The notes beneath the pieces are model-generated. The model saw only the letters and a program-made list of their open reading frames with translations, was not told the origin of the DNA and made no database searches. A DNA stretch of 64,000 nt from Rhodopirellula baltica SH 1 (GTDB taxonomy: Bacteria; Planctomycetota; Planctomycetia; Pirellulales; Pirellulaceae): assembly GCF_000196115.1 (NCBI RefSeq), contig NC_005027.1:5700001-5764000 (forward strand), given 5' to 3'. Position 1 is the stretch's first letter, and each line of letters opens with the position of its first letter. Shown piece by piece: positions 36,860 to 45,967 of the stretch. A program made the position numbers and the translations under genes.

Positions 36860-36907
36860 CGGTTATCCTCCCGCTTGAGTCTAACCGCTCTAGAATCAAC
36901 GCACCAA

Positions 36908-37138
36908 ATGGATTGCATTATGAACGAACCGCAAGCTTCCGCATCGAACCAGCAGACGCCCGGGGATTCTTCCGGAAACCAAGCCGCGAGCCAATGGAAT
37001 CAGTGCGCACCCGCGAATGCGACGCAGGGTGTTTGTCCCGTTTGCTTGGGGCGAACCTTGATCGAAATTCGCGGCAAGTTGCAATGCGAACGCTGCCACA
37101 CCATTTGCGAAACATGCTGCGAAGGTGGCCGCATCTAG
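36908..37138 (+). CDS. Small zinc-ribbon protein
   Basis: About 72-76 aa (ATG at 36908 or 36920). The first 40 residues are polar and low complexity (Gln/Asn/Ser/Ala); the C-terminal half has CPVCLG...CERCHTICETCCEGGRI, with two CxxC pairs and an extra CC, the pattern of a small zinc ribbon. It lies between the divergent DUF2306 gene and the convergent gene ending at 37148. Its short length and good cysteine spacing make it likely to be real. Function unknown. Confidence 0.65.
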   Translation: MDCIMNEPQASASNQQTPGDSSGNQAASQWNQCAPANATQGVCPVCLGRTLIEIRGKLQCERCHTICETCCEGGRI

Positions 37139-37147
37139 GTGTTGCCG

Positions 37148-38476
37148 CTAATGCGGTTGCCTCACGAATCGCCAATCCGGAACTTCCGCCACTCGCTCAT
37201 TCGGGCTGCTGTCCGTTGCCTTCGGAGTGATCGGATTGTCGGACGGTTGTCGGATGAAGTTCCGTGTCGATGCGGATGGAGGCGGTTGATGAGTCAACGA
37301 ATCTGTTGCAGAAGGCGTGGGCCACGACAGAGGTCCGACAGAGTCTGTTGACGGATCCGAGTTCTCTTCTGGATAAGGTGGCAGGAGTTGTTCCAGCGGC
37401 ATCGCGTCGTCCAACGCTGGCTCCTCAATCGGAGAGTCCAGTAGGTCGCTCGAACTGGGCAATGAGTCTTCCGAGGATTCTTCTTTTTCCATTGAAGGCG
37501 GCGGAAGTTGCTGCGACTTTGCTTTCAACAGTTCGTTGACTTTGTTCTCGTCGAGCAATCGTCGTTGCTCGCTTCCAACTGGTGGTCCTCCAAACGTTTG
37601 AAACGGTTCCACTTCGTCTGGTTCGATCAAGTACTTCTTGTACTTCTTTTCTAAACGTTGGTGTTCTTGGTAGTCACGAAAGCGTTGGATCTCTTCTTCA
37701 GTCAACTGATGCTTGGGAAGCGATGTTGATTCAGCAGGTGCATCGATGTTGGTGTCAGTGTTGTTGAATGTTTGTACGGATTGCGTTGCCGTGGAGGGAT
37801 CCTCGTTAGCCAACACCGAGAACCCATGGTGGGTGAATGTATCGATGTGGTTGGAGTGCAATTCGAAACGTGGTGAGTTGGTCTTCGGGTAGTGACCTTC
37901 GATGGACTCGTGGTCAAGAATGGGATCGACGGGACGGGCCCCCACCTCGGTCGCGGCGGCTTGGAAGCTGACTTCGCGGGCGTACTCATCAAAGCGATCG
38001 TAGAATGTCGGCCGCCTCGTCGTTGGTAACAAGGTTGGACGCAACGTGCTGAAGCCGTCACGGGTACCGCTGGTATGCAACGGGTTTGGTTGGCACGTCC
38101 CCTGGCAATTTGGTGATTGGCAGTTGCGGCATCCCATCACTTTGTCGGCCAGGTTGCCGGTGCGAGCGGGATACGAGCGCGGTGGCAGATTCGCCATCGG
38201 ACGCATGCCGCTGCTGTGGCATGTGTGATAGCCATCGCCCCAACTGCATCCGCAAAAGCGTCCGACCCGCTCGACCATCTCTGGGAATCCTGCTGAGGTG
38301 GTTCCGATCCAGCCGGGACCAGCTGACAACACGGTGCACCCAATCGCGACGGTGAGTATCCGACGACGTCGAAGCATTCGATCCAAGCGAAGGACCGCGG
38401 CTGCGATCGTGCGGGTGGATGTTGCTTCGTGGGCGTCGGAGGCGGACGCATCAGTGGGTTTTAAAAACCATGTCAT
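37148..38476 (-). CDS. Secreted Cys-containing hypothetical protein
   Basis: A 442-aa protein with a basic N-terminus and a hydrophobic segment (RRRRILTVAIGCTVLSAGPGWIG) that looks like a signal peptide or anchor. A Cys-rich patch follows (VGRFCGCSWGDGYHTCHSS and VMGCRNCQSPNCQGTC). The remainder is polar, with one charged helix (TEEEIQRFRDYQEHQRLEKKYKKYLIEPDE) and a Pro/Ser-rich, likely disordered C-terminus. I do not recognise a family. Codon use and length support a genuine gene, but it may be lineage-specific. Confidence 0.7.
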   Translation of the reverse strand: MTWFLKPTDASASDAHEATSTRTIAAAVLRLDRMLRRRRILTVAIGCTVLSAGPGWIGTTSAGFPEMVERVGRFCGCSWGDGYHTCHSSGMRPMANLPPRSYPARTGNLADKVMGCRNCQSPNCQGTCQPNPLHTSGTRDGFSTLRPTLLPTTRRPTFYDRFDEYAREVSFQAAATEVGARPVDPILDHESIEGHYPKTNSPRFELHSNHIDTFTHHGFSVLANEDPSTATQSVQTFNNTDTNIDAPAESTSLPKHQLTEEEIQRFRDYQEHQRLEKKYKKYLIEPDEVEPFQTFGGPPVGSEQRRLLDENKVNELLKAKSQQLPPPSMEKEESSEDSLPSSSDLLDSPIEEPALDDAMPLEQLLPPYPEENSDPSTDSVGPLSWPTPSATDSLTHQPPPSASTRNFIRQPSDNPITPKATDSSPNERVAEVPDWRFVRQPH

Positions 38477-39062
38477 GAAACAGACTCAAGCGATGGCGGC
38501 GGGGCGAGACGCTTGGTCGCCGAAGCGATGCCATGCGATCGCGTCAGAGCGACGTCTCTCCCAGCGATCGGCACGAACCACCGGATCGCTTCATCCGCCA
38601 GAACAGTCGCAAGCGATTTTCGCGTCTGCTAGGTGGGTCGGAACGGTTAGTGAACTTAAGAGGCTGAGCCTCAGTTTCGTTCGTGAAGCTGATGAAAATG
38701 AATGCCTCCAGAACGGCAAATTCCCATCGCCATCAGTGATCGGTGAGCCGGTTCATGCAGCGCAGATGCAGATGCTTAGCCGTTAGCTGCGGAGTCGTCA
38801 CGGTCGGGCCTTGGCGTTGTTGAGCAGGTGATTGCTCAAACTGTGTAGCTGGACCGAGTGCGGTTCGATCCGCTGTGCAAAATCACATTGAAAATTTAAG
38901 AATAAGACATATTGTCAATTGACGGCAGGCTAAGCTATCGGCAGTATTTCACCCGTCACCAGTGTTTTGCGGTGCGTGGCGATTTCGATAGGCGTTTGGA
39001 ACGCTCGGATGTGTCCATGCCCGGGTGCTCACAATTATCTCCCTCGTTTGTAGATAAGAAAT
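38477..39062. other. Long intergenic region upstream of the small lipoprotein gene
   Basis: About 586 bases with no convincing gene. An ORF at 38298-38786 overlaps the antisense gene and looks spurious. The stretch 38880-38940 is AT-rich and probably carries the promoter for the lipoprotein/DUF1559 unit. No tRNA or repeat is recognised. Confidence 0.45.
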
Positions 39063-39272
39063 ATGTCCATGAAGAAGTTCGTGCATGCGGCTGCGCTGGT
39101 CGCGTTCTGCTGCATTTTGTCGCCCGGTTGCGGCGGTGGTGCTGAGAACTCGGTGGCGGCTCCGCCCGAGAAAGTTCCGACTGCGGAAGAGTTGGCTGCT
39201 TCTTACGAAGCTCAAGCCAAGGACTACCAGCAGCAACAGCGAGAGATGCAGCAACGGGACTCCAGTCGTTGA
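39063..39272 (+). CDS. Small lipoprotein
   Basis: A 69-aa protein with a textbook lipoprotein signal: MSMKKFVHAAALVAFCCILSPGC, with SPGC at residues 20-23 as lipobox. The mature part is about 46 residues, with GGGAENSVAAPPEKVPTAEEL and a Gln/Glu-rich helix. Short lipoproteins of this kind precede DUF1559 genes in Planctomycetes and may be part of the same secretion or surface unit. It lies 80 nt upstream of the DUF1559 gene on the same strand. Confidence 0.8.
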   Translation: MSMKKFVHAAALVAFCCILSPGCGGGAENSVAAPPEKVPTAEELAASYEAQAKDYQQQQREMQQRDSSR

Positions 39273-39352
39273 TTTACCCGGGAGCAGGTGAGACGCCAGT
39301 CTCGCGGTTCCTGATTCTTTTCTGTTTTTGAAAGCTTTTCTGAGAGGTTCGT

Positions 39353-40507
39353 ATGAATTCAAACTTTGTCCGCCATAGCCGCAAAGGCTTTACTTTGGTG
39401 GAGCTCCTGGTCGTGATCGCGATCATCGGTGTTCTTGTCGGTTTGCTCTTGCCGGCTGTTCAAGCAGCTCGTGAAGCCGCTCGCCGCATGAGTTGCAGCA
39501 ATAATTTCAAGCAAATCGGCTTGGGCCTGCACAATTATCATTCCGCATTTGCTCAGTTCCCTCAGCAGATGGGCGGCACGTATTGCTGCACCGGTGCGGG
39601 GGCACAGGGCGACAACTCGTATTTGTTGAGTTGGTTGGTTGGTATCCTGCCGCAAATCGAGCAGCAAGGATTGTGGGAGCAAATCAGCAATCCGCTCGCT
39701 CTGAATGGTGACGGGAGTGCCAAGAGTCCTCCTTACCAAGCGATGGGACCTGTGCCATGGGACACCAACTACACCCCATGGCGGACGACCGTCGGAACGT
39801 TCCGTTGTCCCAGCGACCCGACCATCGGAACAGCGGGCCAAACGGGATTGAACAACTACTCCGCATGCATTGGCGACTCGATTCAAACGACTCACACCGG
39901 CGGCATCAACAACGATGGCACGGTGGCGGATGCCGGAGCCAAGTCACGCCAACGCGGCGTTTTCGAGAGTCACTTCTCAACTCGTTTCCGCGACATCTTG
40001 GACGGTACATCCAACACGATCGCATGTGGCGAAATCGTCACCGATGCGGGGAACTTGGAAATCAATTCGCAACCCAAGATGAATCAACGCGATCCGTTCT
40101 TCTTTGATCCCGAGTTGTGTTATCGAGACAACGTTGACCCCGCGCGACCTCAGTTTTGGCTCGACGGCAACGAGACCGGCGCAGCCGATCAACGTCGTGG
40201 CAAGCGTTGGGCAGATGGTCGTCCGATGTTCACGAGTGTGAACACGGTGCGTCCACCCAACAAGGAAAGCTGTTTGTGGGGTGGGGATGGTTCCGACGGG
40301 ACCTACACCATGGGAAGTCGCCATCAAGGCGGGTGCCACATTCTGATGGCTGATGGTGCGGTGAAATTCATCACCGACAGCATTGAGTCAGGTAACCAAA
40401 ACCGCGCGACGCTTCCGAAAGCGGGCCAGCCCGGCGAGAAGAGTCCCTACGGATTGTGGGGTGCCTTGGGTACCAAAGCGGGAAAAGAAACGGAGTCGCT
40501 CGAATAG
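39353..40507 (+). CDS. DUF1559 prepilin-like secreted protein
   Basis: A 384-aa paralogue of the protein at 35008. The prepilin-type leader is SRKGFTLVELLVVIAIIGVLVGLLLPAV with Gly at the expected peptidase cleavage position, then [30 protein letters not shown], and near the end [23 protein letters not shown] purine-rich site (gagagg) lies upstream of the ATG. A strong hairpin terminator follows. Likely processed by a prepilin peptidase; the role is not known. Confidence 0.92.
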   Translation: MNSNFVRHSRKGFTLVELLVVIAIIGVLVGLLLPAVQAAREAARRMSCSNNFKQIGLGLHNYHSAFAQFPQQMGGTYCCTGAGAQGDNSYLLSWLVGILPQIEQQGLWEQISNPLALNGDGSAKSPPYQAMGPVPWDTNYTPWRTTVGTFRCPSDPTIGTAGQTGLNNYSACIGDSIQTTHTGGINNDGTVADAGAKSRQRGVFESHFSTRFRDILDGTSNTIACGEIVTDAGNLEINSQPKMNQRDPFFFDPELCYRDNVDPARPQFWLDGNETGAADQRRGKRWADGRPMFTSVNTVRPPNKESCLWGGDGSDGTYTMGSRHQGGCHILMADGAVKFITDSIESGNQNRATLPKAGQPGEKSPYGLWGALGTKAGKETESLE

Positions 40508-40541
40508 AGCTGACTTTGATCTTCGCCGTTTGCAACGAATG

Positions 40542-40584
40542 AATGTTGCTCGGGTCATCGCGACCCGAGCAACATTTTGTTTTG
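40542..40584 (+). terminator. Intrinsic terminator after DUF1559 gene
   Basis: A perfect 15-bp stem (aatgttgctcgggtc, 40542-40556, pairing with 40562-40576), a 5-nt loop and then ttgtttt. It lies 34 nt after the DUF1559 stop and before the lipoprotein gene at 40602. Confidence 0.85.
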
Positions 40585-40601
40585 AATAGGGGCCAAATGG
40601 G

Positions 40602-43600
40602 ATGAGACCGACGATGCATCAAATGATCGTGAGTCACAACGCTGCGACACGGATCCGATTCCTGTTCACGCTAGAAGCGAAGAACGCCAACTGGCGTCGC
40701 TTGGTCCCGATCCTTCTGCTCTTCGGATTAATGACTCAGTCAGGTTGCGGCTCCCGCGACTCAGTCGACCGACCGGATTCGGCCGATGGTTCGATCGCTA
40801 CAAATCGCGACACGGTGAATGATGACGCGGTGCAAATCGCAGCGGCGGCTCCACCTTCGGAGACCGAACAACTCTCGCCCGACGAACTCCAGGAACGAGT
40901 TGGGGATTTGGTTCATCAGAGTCGGTATGCCGAAGCGGAAGAACTGAATCGGTCGTTGCTGCTGTTGCGGCCTGATTCACCCGCTGCACTTTTCTTGGCG
41001 GCGCGGATTGCGCAAGGACAGAATGAATTCGACGTTGCCATTTCGTATCTTCAAGCGATTCCGCCGGATCACCCTGAGGCTGGGTTGCCGGCTTTAGGAC
41101 AAGTCGCGGACTGGTTGCAGGATGCTGGCCGTTTTGAAGAGGCGGAATCAACTTATCGCGAGATGCTTTCCCGCTTTGGTGACTTGGTTCCCGTCCATCG
41201 GCGGCTGGCGAACCTGCTGAATGCTCAAGGACGACGCGTCGAAGCGACCCGTCATGTCGAAGCGTTGATCCGGCTGGGAGATGTGACTGAAAAAGAATTG
41301 CTGAGCATGACGACGCTGAGTGTTCCGTATCACGACGACGAGCCATTGGCAACGGAACTCGTTTCATCAACCAAACCAATCCACGAAACGCTGAGCTTGA
41401 AAGACTTGGCGAGAGCCAAGCAGTTGTTGGTTCAGAATGAAGCTGAGGATGCCAAATATTTGGTGCGACAACTGCGAGCGGCGTTTCCAGATTCATCTTG
41501 CGTCGCTGCATTCGAAGGACGCGTTTACGAGGCATTGCAGTCCGATTTGGATCTCGAAAAGTGGTTTGCCGCCCTGCCAAAGTCAGTCGAGCAGGAAGCC
41601 GAGTACTGGACTGCGATCGGGCAATGGTCTTTGCGTTTGAAGCAACCCTCCGTGGCCATTCGTGCTTTCGGCGAAGCGGTCCAAATCGATCCCACCGATC
41701 GAGTCGCTTACCTTCGAATGGCCGAAGCGTTGGCAATGCTTGGCGAGTTGGATGCGGCCGAGCGGATTTTGAAGCGAAAGAAGTGGCTGGATGAGGCTTG
41801 GCAAATGGCGATCAACGTGGGTTTGAATCGCGAAAACCGTCGGCAGGATTTGAGGACGCTCGTGGAGCAACTTGAAAAACTCGGTCGTCATTGGGAAGCC
41901 ATTTCTTGGCAAACCATCTTGGCCTACGAAGAAGGTCGTTTGGAAGAAGCGATGCCCGAGTTGAAGCAAGCCAGGCAACGTCTCACACAGGATCATCCGT
42001 CTCCACCCGACTTGCTGTGCGGTCTTGAATTGCGGCATTGGCCTCTTCCCACCGCCACGGAATTGCTGGCTGATGCCGCGTCGAACTCGAGTGCGACAAA
42101 ACGACCAAGCGATCCACTCACGACTGCTATCCCGGTCCAGATGGTCGACGTTGCGGCGAAGATCGGCGTTGACTTTCAGTTTCGCAATCATCTCGACACC
42201 GACCCAAGTCATTTACGAATGAGCCAGGTCAACGGTGGAGGCATCGCGGTCGTTGACTTCGATTTGGATGGTTGGCCGGATTTGTATTTTTGTGACGCGG
42301 GAGGCCCGCCAAATGATCCCGCCGGTTCGGGGCCAAACCAGTTGTTTCGAAATTTGAGTGGGCAAACGACTCGAAACGTTTCCGTCGCATCCGGCAGTGA
42401 TGATCGGTCGTACGCTCAGGGAGCCACGTCCGCTGATCTGAATCAGGATGGATTCCCTGATTTAGTGATCGCGAACATTGGTGCCAACGTGATGTGCATC
42501 AACAACGGCGACGGGACCTATTCGCCTCAAACGATTGCAGGATCTGATGGATGGACCAGCAGCATCGTCTGCGGGGACTTGGACGGGGACCGGTTGCCAG
42601 AGATCGTCGAGGTCAACTACATCGATGACGAGACCGCGTTTGAAACCAAGTGTTGGGGTGAGGGTTTCGATTGTTCACCGCGAATCTTTGCTCCCGCCAA
42701 AGATCGCTTTTTGAAGCGGATGGCAAACGGCGATTGGCATGAGTGGCCACGTGTTGACGCGGACCATCAAGAACCCAACTACGCTTTCGCGGGAATCATC
42801 GCGGACTTTGATCGACAGGCAGGGAACGACTTGTTTCTTTCCAACGACACGACCAACAATCACTTTTGGGTCAGTCAGCCCGGTGGCGATGGCACTTTGG
42901 AATTGAAGGAACAAGCGATCCTTCGCGGGTGTGCATCGGGTGATAATGCGGAAACGCAAGGTTGCATGGGGATCGCGGGCGGCGATTTTGACCGCGACGG
43001 TTCGTTGGATTTGTTTGTGACGAATTACTATGCACAGCCCAACAATCTATTCTTGCAGAGGATGCCAGGTTTTTTTACGGATATGGCATCCCCGTTTGGG
43101 CTGGCTGATGACGGTCGTGAAATGGTTGGATTTGGAGCCCAGGCATCGGACCTGAACCGAGATGGATGGTTGGATTTGACCGTCGTCAATGGGCATGTGT
43201 TCGAACCCGCTCAGAACGGTACGCCCGACATTCCGTTTCGAATGTTGCCGCAGTTGTTTCGAGGCGGCCCGTCGGGATTTGTGACGCAAGGAGTGTCTGA
43301 GTTGGATGACTCATCAGACGGTTCGTTCTCTTTTTGGCAAACGCCTCGGATTGGCAGGACGCTGGTTCGTTTGGATTTCAATCGAGACGGTCGGCCTGAT
43401 TTAGTGGCCAATTCGTTGGGTGCTCGCGTTTCCGTTTTGAAAAATTGCACCGAGACCCAGCATTGGTTGCGAGTTGATTTGGTCGGCACGGCGTCGGAAC
43501 GCGACGCGGTGGGGGCGGAGGTGATTGCGGTTTGTGGTGACGAGCAGTGGCACGCTTGGATGATTGGCGGGGCCTACATGGGGGCCAACGAGAAGACGGT

Positions 43601-43778
43601 TGACGTCGGGATCGGCATTCATGATCGGATCGATCAGTTGCACATCAAGTGGCCGTCCGGAACGCAGCAATCCTTTGGAAACATTCCTGCGGATTCACAT
43701 TGTTTGGTTGTTGAGTCGGGCAAAGCGGTTCAGTTCTTCGAAGTCGCAAAACACGCGAATGAGGAGCGCGGCGGTTGA
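40602..43778 (+). CDS. TPR / FG-GAP (VCBS) / ASPIC-UnbV lipoprotein
   Basis: A 1058-aa exported protein. The N-terminal signal LVPILLLFGLMTQSGC (lipobox QSGC) is at about residues 34-49. Residues 90-480 are TPR-like helices (for example QVADWLQDAGRFEEAESTYREML and RMAEALAMLGELDAAERILK). Residues 510-930 are FG-GAP/VCBS-type calcium-binding propeller repeats: VDFDLDGWPDLYF, DLNQDGFPDLVIA, DLDGDRLPEIVEV, DFDRDGSLDLFVTNY, DLNRDGWLDLTVV, DFNRDGRPDLVAN. The end is an ASPIC/UnbV (CRTAC) domain: HWLRVDLVGTASERDAVGAEV...HIKWPSGTQQSF. This architecture is typical of Planctomycetes surface proteins. No enzyme activity is evident. Confidence 0.9.
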   Translation: MRPTMHQMIVSHNAATRIRFLFTLEAKNANWRRLVPILLLFGLMTQSGCGSRDSVDRPDSADGSIATNRDTVNDDAVQIAAAAPPSETEQLSPDELQERVGDLVHQSRYAEAEELNRSLLLLRPDSPAALFLAARIAQGQNEFDVAISYLQAIPPDHPEAGLPALGQVADWLQDAGRFEEAESTYREMLSRFGDLVPVHRRLANLLNAQGRRVEATRHVEALIRLGDVTEKELLSMTTLSVPYHDDEPLATELVSSTKPIHETLSLKDLARAKQLLVQNEAEDAKYLVRQLRAAFPDSSCVAAFEGRVYEALQSDLDLEKWFAALPKSVEQEAEYWTAIGQWSLRLKQPSVAIRAFGEAVQIDPTDRVAYLRMAEALAMLGELDAAERILKRKKWLDEAWQMAINVGLNRENRRQDLRTLVEQLEKLGRHWEAISWQTILAYEEGRLEEAMPELKQARQRLTQDHPSPPDLLCGLELRHWPLPTATELLADAASNSSATKRPSDPLTTAIPVQMVDVAAKIGVDFQFRNHLDTDPSHLRMSQVNGGGIAVVDFDLDGWPDLYFCDAGGPPNDPAGSGPNQLFRNLSGQTTRNVSVASGSDDRSYAQGATSADLNQDGFPDLVIANIGANVMCINNGDGTYSPQTIAGSDGWTSSIVCGDLDGDRLPEIVEVNYIDDETAFETKCWGEGFDCSPRIFAPAKDRFLKRMANGDWHEWPRVDADHQEPNYAFAGIIADFDRQAGNDLFLSNDTTNNHFWVSQPGGDGTLELKEQAILRGCASGDNAETQGCMGIAGGDFDRDGSLDLFVTNYYAQPNNLFLQRMPGFFTDMASPFGLADDGREMVGFGAQASDLNRDGWLDLTVVNGHVFEPAQNGTPDIPFRMLPQLFRGGPSGFVTQGVSELDDSSDGSFSFWQTPRIGRTLVRLDFNRDGRPDLVANSLGARVSVLKNCTETQHWLRVDLVGTASERDAVGAEVIAVCGDEQWHAWMIGGAYMGANEKTVDVGIGIHDRIDQLHIKWPSGTQQSFGNIPADSHCLVVESGKAVQFFEVAKHANEERGG

Positions 43779-43887
43779 GGCGACTTGGGTTCCAGCAAAC
43801 CCGGATTGTGTCGGTGATTGGGTGGTTGGTGACTTGCTGAATCGACGGACTCTCGGCAGCCTCGACGCAGTCGGTTAATTTGGGTGC

Positions 43888-45102
43888 ATGATTCACTCTA
43901 AATTGATGGTCGCCACGAGCGACTCGGCTGACGGTTCTGCTTCCAAAAACGCTGGCTCAAACGCGGTTCAGGTGATGGCGGGACTCGCCGATCGAAACGC
44001 GAATTTGTTTCGTCGGTTGGGGATTGCGTTGGGTGATCCTGCCGCCTGGCTGAAATTGCCCGATGGAAAGAATATCGGGATCGTGCGTGATTTGGAAATG
44101 GACCGCACGCGTGCCGCAGGGCGTTTGGACCGGGTTCACTGCCCCGCTGATTTTCCGCCCGCCTCAGGTTCCGCCAGTGGCGATCGCGAGACCGCGTCGG
44201 CTCAATCAGTTGCTCGGTTCTTGCAGCTTCAATCCATCGATCAAGTGGTTGTCGATCGAGCGTTCCCGTTCATCTACGCATGGCATTTGGCTGACGCTGG
44301 GATCGCGGTGGCTTATGACGATGATCTTGGGGTGATTGACCGACGAGTTAAAACAGACGAAGAAATCGACTGGCTTCGAAAAGCTCAATCGGTCACCGAA
44401 GCGGTCATGCGGCAGATGTGCGAAATGATCGCCACGGCAGATGTCGGTTCAGAAGGCCGGTTGATGTTCGGTGGCGAGCCGTTGACCAGCGAAAGAGTTC
44501 GCACGATGGCTGGGGAAGCGTTCATGAAACGCAATTACACGATGAGCCATGGTGCGATCGTTGCCACCTTGCCCGATTCAGCAGACTGCCATCATCGTGG
44601 CGACGGCAATTTGTATACGGGTCATCCGGTCATCGTCGATTTGTTTCCACGTGATGAGTCGACTCGTTACAACGGCGACTGCACACGAACCGTGGTCAAC
44701 GGAACGCCCAGCGAGACGGTTCAGAAGATGCATGCCGCCGTGGTCGCGTCCAAGGAAGCTGCCGAGGCCGTCTTGTTCCCTGGGCGAACGGGCGAAGAAG
44801 TCCAGTTGGCAGTCGAGAAAGTCTTGGTCGGTCATGGCTATCCGATCTCACGTGGTGAGTTGACCGATGGTCCTTCGATTCAACACGGCACCGGCCATGG
44901 AATTGGATTGGAAGTTCACGAGCCAATTCTGCTGGATCACGGCGGAGGCGAAATGCTCGCGGGTGAAGTTTTCACGGTCGAACCGGGATTGTATGGGCGT
45001 CAAGATGGTGGCGTTCGCGTCGAAGACATGTTGGTCGTGACGGCGGACGGTCCTGTCAACTTGAACCAGTTACCCATGGGGCTGGATTGGAATCCAAACT
45101 GA
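43888..45102 (+). CDS. M24-family metallopeptidase (Xaa-Pro aminopeptidase-like)
   Basis: A 404-aa pita-bread-fold peptidase. Metal-ligand motifs are present: HPVIVDLFPRDESTRYNGDCTRTVV (two Asp), HGTGHGIGLEVHEP (His), TVEPGLYG (Glu) and GGVRVEDMLVV (Glu). The N-terminal 180 residues form a creatinase/prolidase-like domain. Family activity is removal of Xaa-Pro or N-terminal residues. It is cytoplasmic (no signal). The PdeM-like gene starts on the last base of its stop. Confidence 0.9.
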   Translation: MIHSKLMVATSDSADGSASKNAGSNAVQVMAGLADRNANLFRRLGIALGDPAAWLKLPDGKNIGIVRDLEMDRTRAAGRLDRVHCPADFPPASGSASGDRETASAQSVARFLQLQSIDQVVVDRAFPFIYAWHLADAGIAVAYDDDLGVIDRRVKTDEEIDWLRKAQSVTEAVMRQMCEMIATADVGSEGRLMFGGEPLTSERVRTMAGEAFMKRNYTMSHGAIVATLPDSADCHHRGDGNLYTGHPVIVDLFPRDESTRYNGDCTRTVVNGTPSETVQKMHAAVVASKEAAEAVLFPGRTGEEVQLAVEKVLVGHGYPISRGELTDGPSIQHGTGHGIGLEVHEPILLDHGGGEMLAGEVFTVEPGLYGRQDGGVRVEDMLVVTADGPVNLNQLPMGLDWNPN

Positions 45103-45764
45103 TGCCTGTTTCGACGCCTCTGGCCATCACACTGTCGGGACACGAATTGGAACTGTATCCCGGCGGCTTGTACTGGCCAAAGCATCAGGCGTTGATGGTG
45201 TCGGATCTGCATTTGGGAAAAGACGCGACGTTTCGGCGTCATGGGATCGGCGTGCCGGTTGGATCCAGCCGTGCGACGCTGCGTTGTGTTTCGGACATGC
45301 TGGAAGCCAGCGGCGCAACGGAACTCTTTGTGATCGGTGACTTGTTCCATGCGCGCAGTTCGTTGTCGATGGATGCGACCTCGTTGTTTGGTGGTTTTCT
45401 CGATCATCACCACGACGTCGCGGTAACTTTAATCGAAGGCAATCACGATCGTGCGGTCGGGGCGTTGCCGGAGTCTTGGCCGATGGAAGTTGTGCTTGGG
45501 ACATTCCACCTGGACACGCTGGCGATGGCCCATGAGCCCGGTTCATTGCCATCCGATGCTGATCTGTTGGTCAGCGGTCATCTGCATCCGGCTCATGTGC
45601 TCAGCGATGGCGGCGAGTCGACGGGAAAGTTGCCGTGCTTTTGGTGGTCCAGCGGCTGTTTGGTGCTGCCCGCTTGCGGACGGTTTATCGGAACGATGAG
45701 GATCTCGCCGAAAGAAAACGATCGCATCTGGGTGATCGCTGATGAGCAGGTCGTCGCGGTCTGA
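45102..45764 (+). CDS. PdeM-like metallophosphoesterase
   Basis: A 220-aa calcineurin-like phosphoesterase starting at the ATG that shares one base with the M24 stop (TGATG). Motifs: MVSDLHLGKDATFR, VIGDLFHARSS, IEGNHDR, VSGHLHPAH. It resembles the ligase-associated DNA-damage endonuclease PdeM of bacterial ligD-type clusters, but no DNA ligase or helicase lies nearby, so the role may differ. Cytoplasmic. Confidence 0.85.
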   Translation: MPVSTPLAITLSGHELELYPGGLYWPKHQALMVSDLHLGKDATFRRHGIGVPVGSSRATLRCVSDMLEASGATELFVIGDLFHARSSLSMDATSLFGGFLDHHHDVAVTLIEGNHDRAVGALPESWPMEVVLGTFHLDTLAMAHEPGSLPSDADLLVSGHLHPAHVLSDGGESTGKLPCFWWSSGCLVLPACGRFIGTMRISPKENDRIWVIADEQVVAV

Positions 45765-45967
45765 ATTCACGCATCGCAATCCTTGTCGATCTCGCTGCTC
45801 AGAATTCGTGTGCAGGTTGACGCGCCCCGTCGCAAGTCACTTCTTGCCCATCATTCGAACCGCGGCGTTTGTCTTTTGCTCGGTTCGCATGGATTTCGTT
45901 TCAAACGGTTACATTGCGTTACCGAAACGGAGGCGAGATCGATTCCGATATCGAGGAAAGTGGGCGA

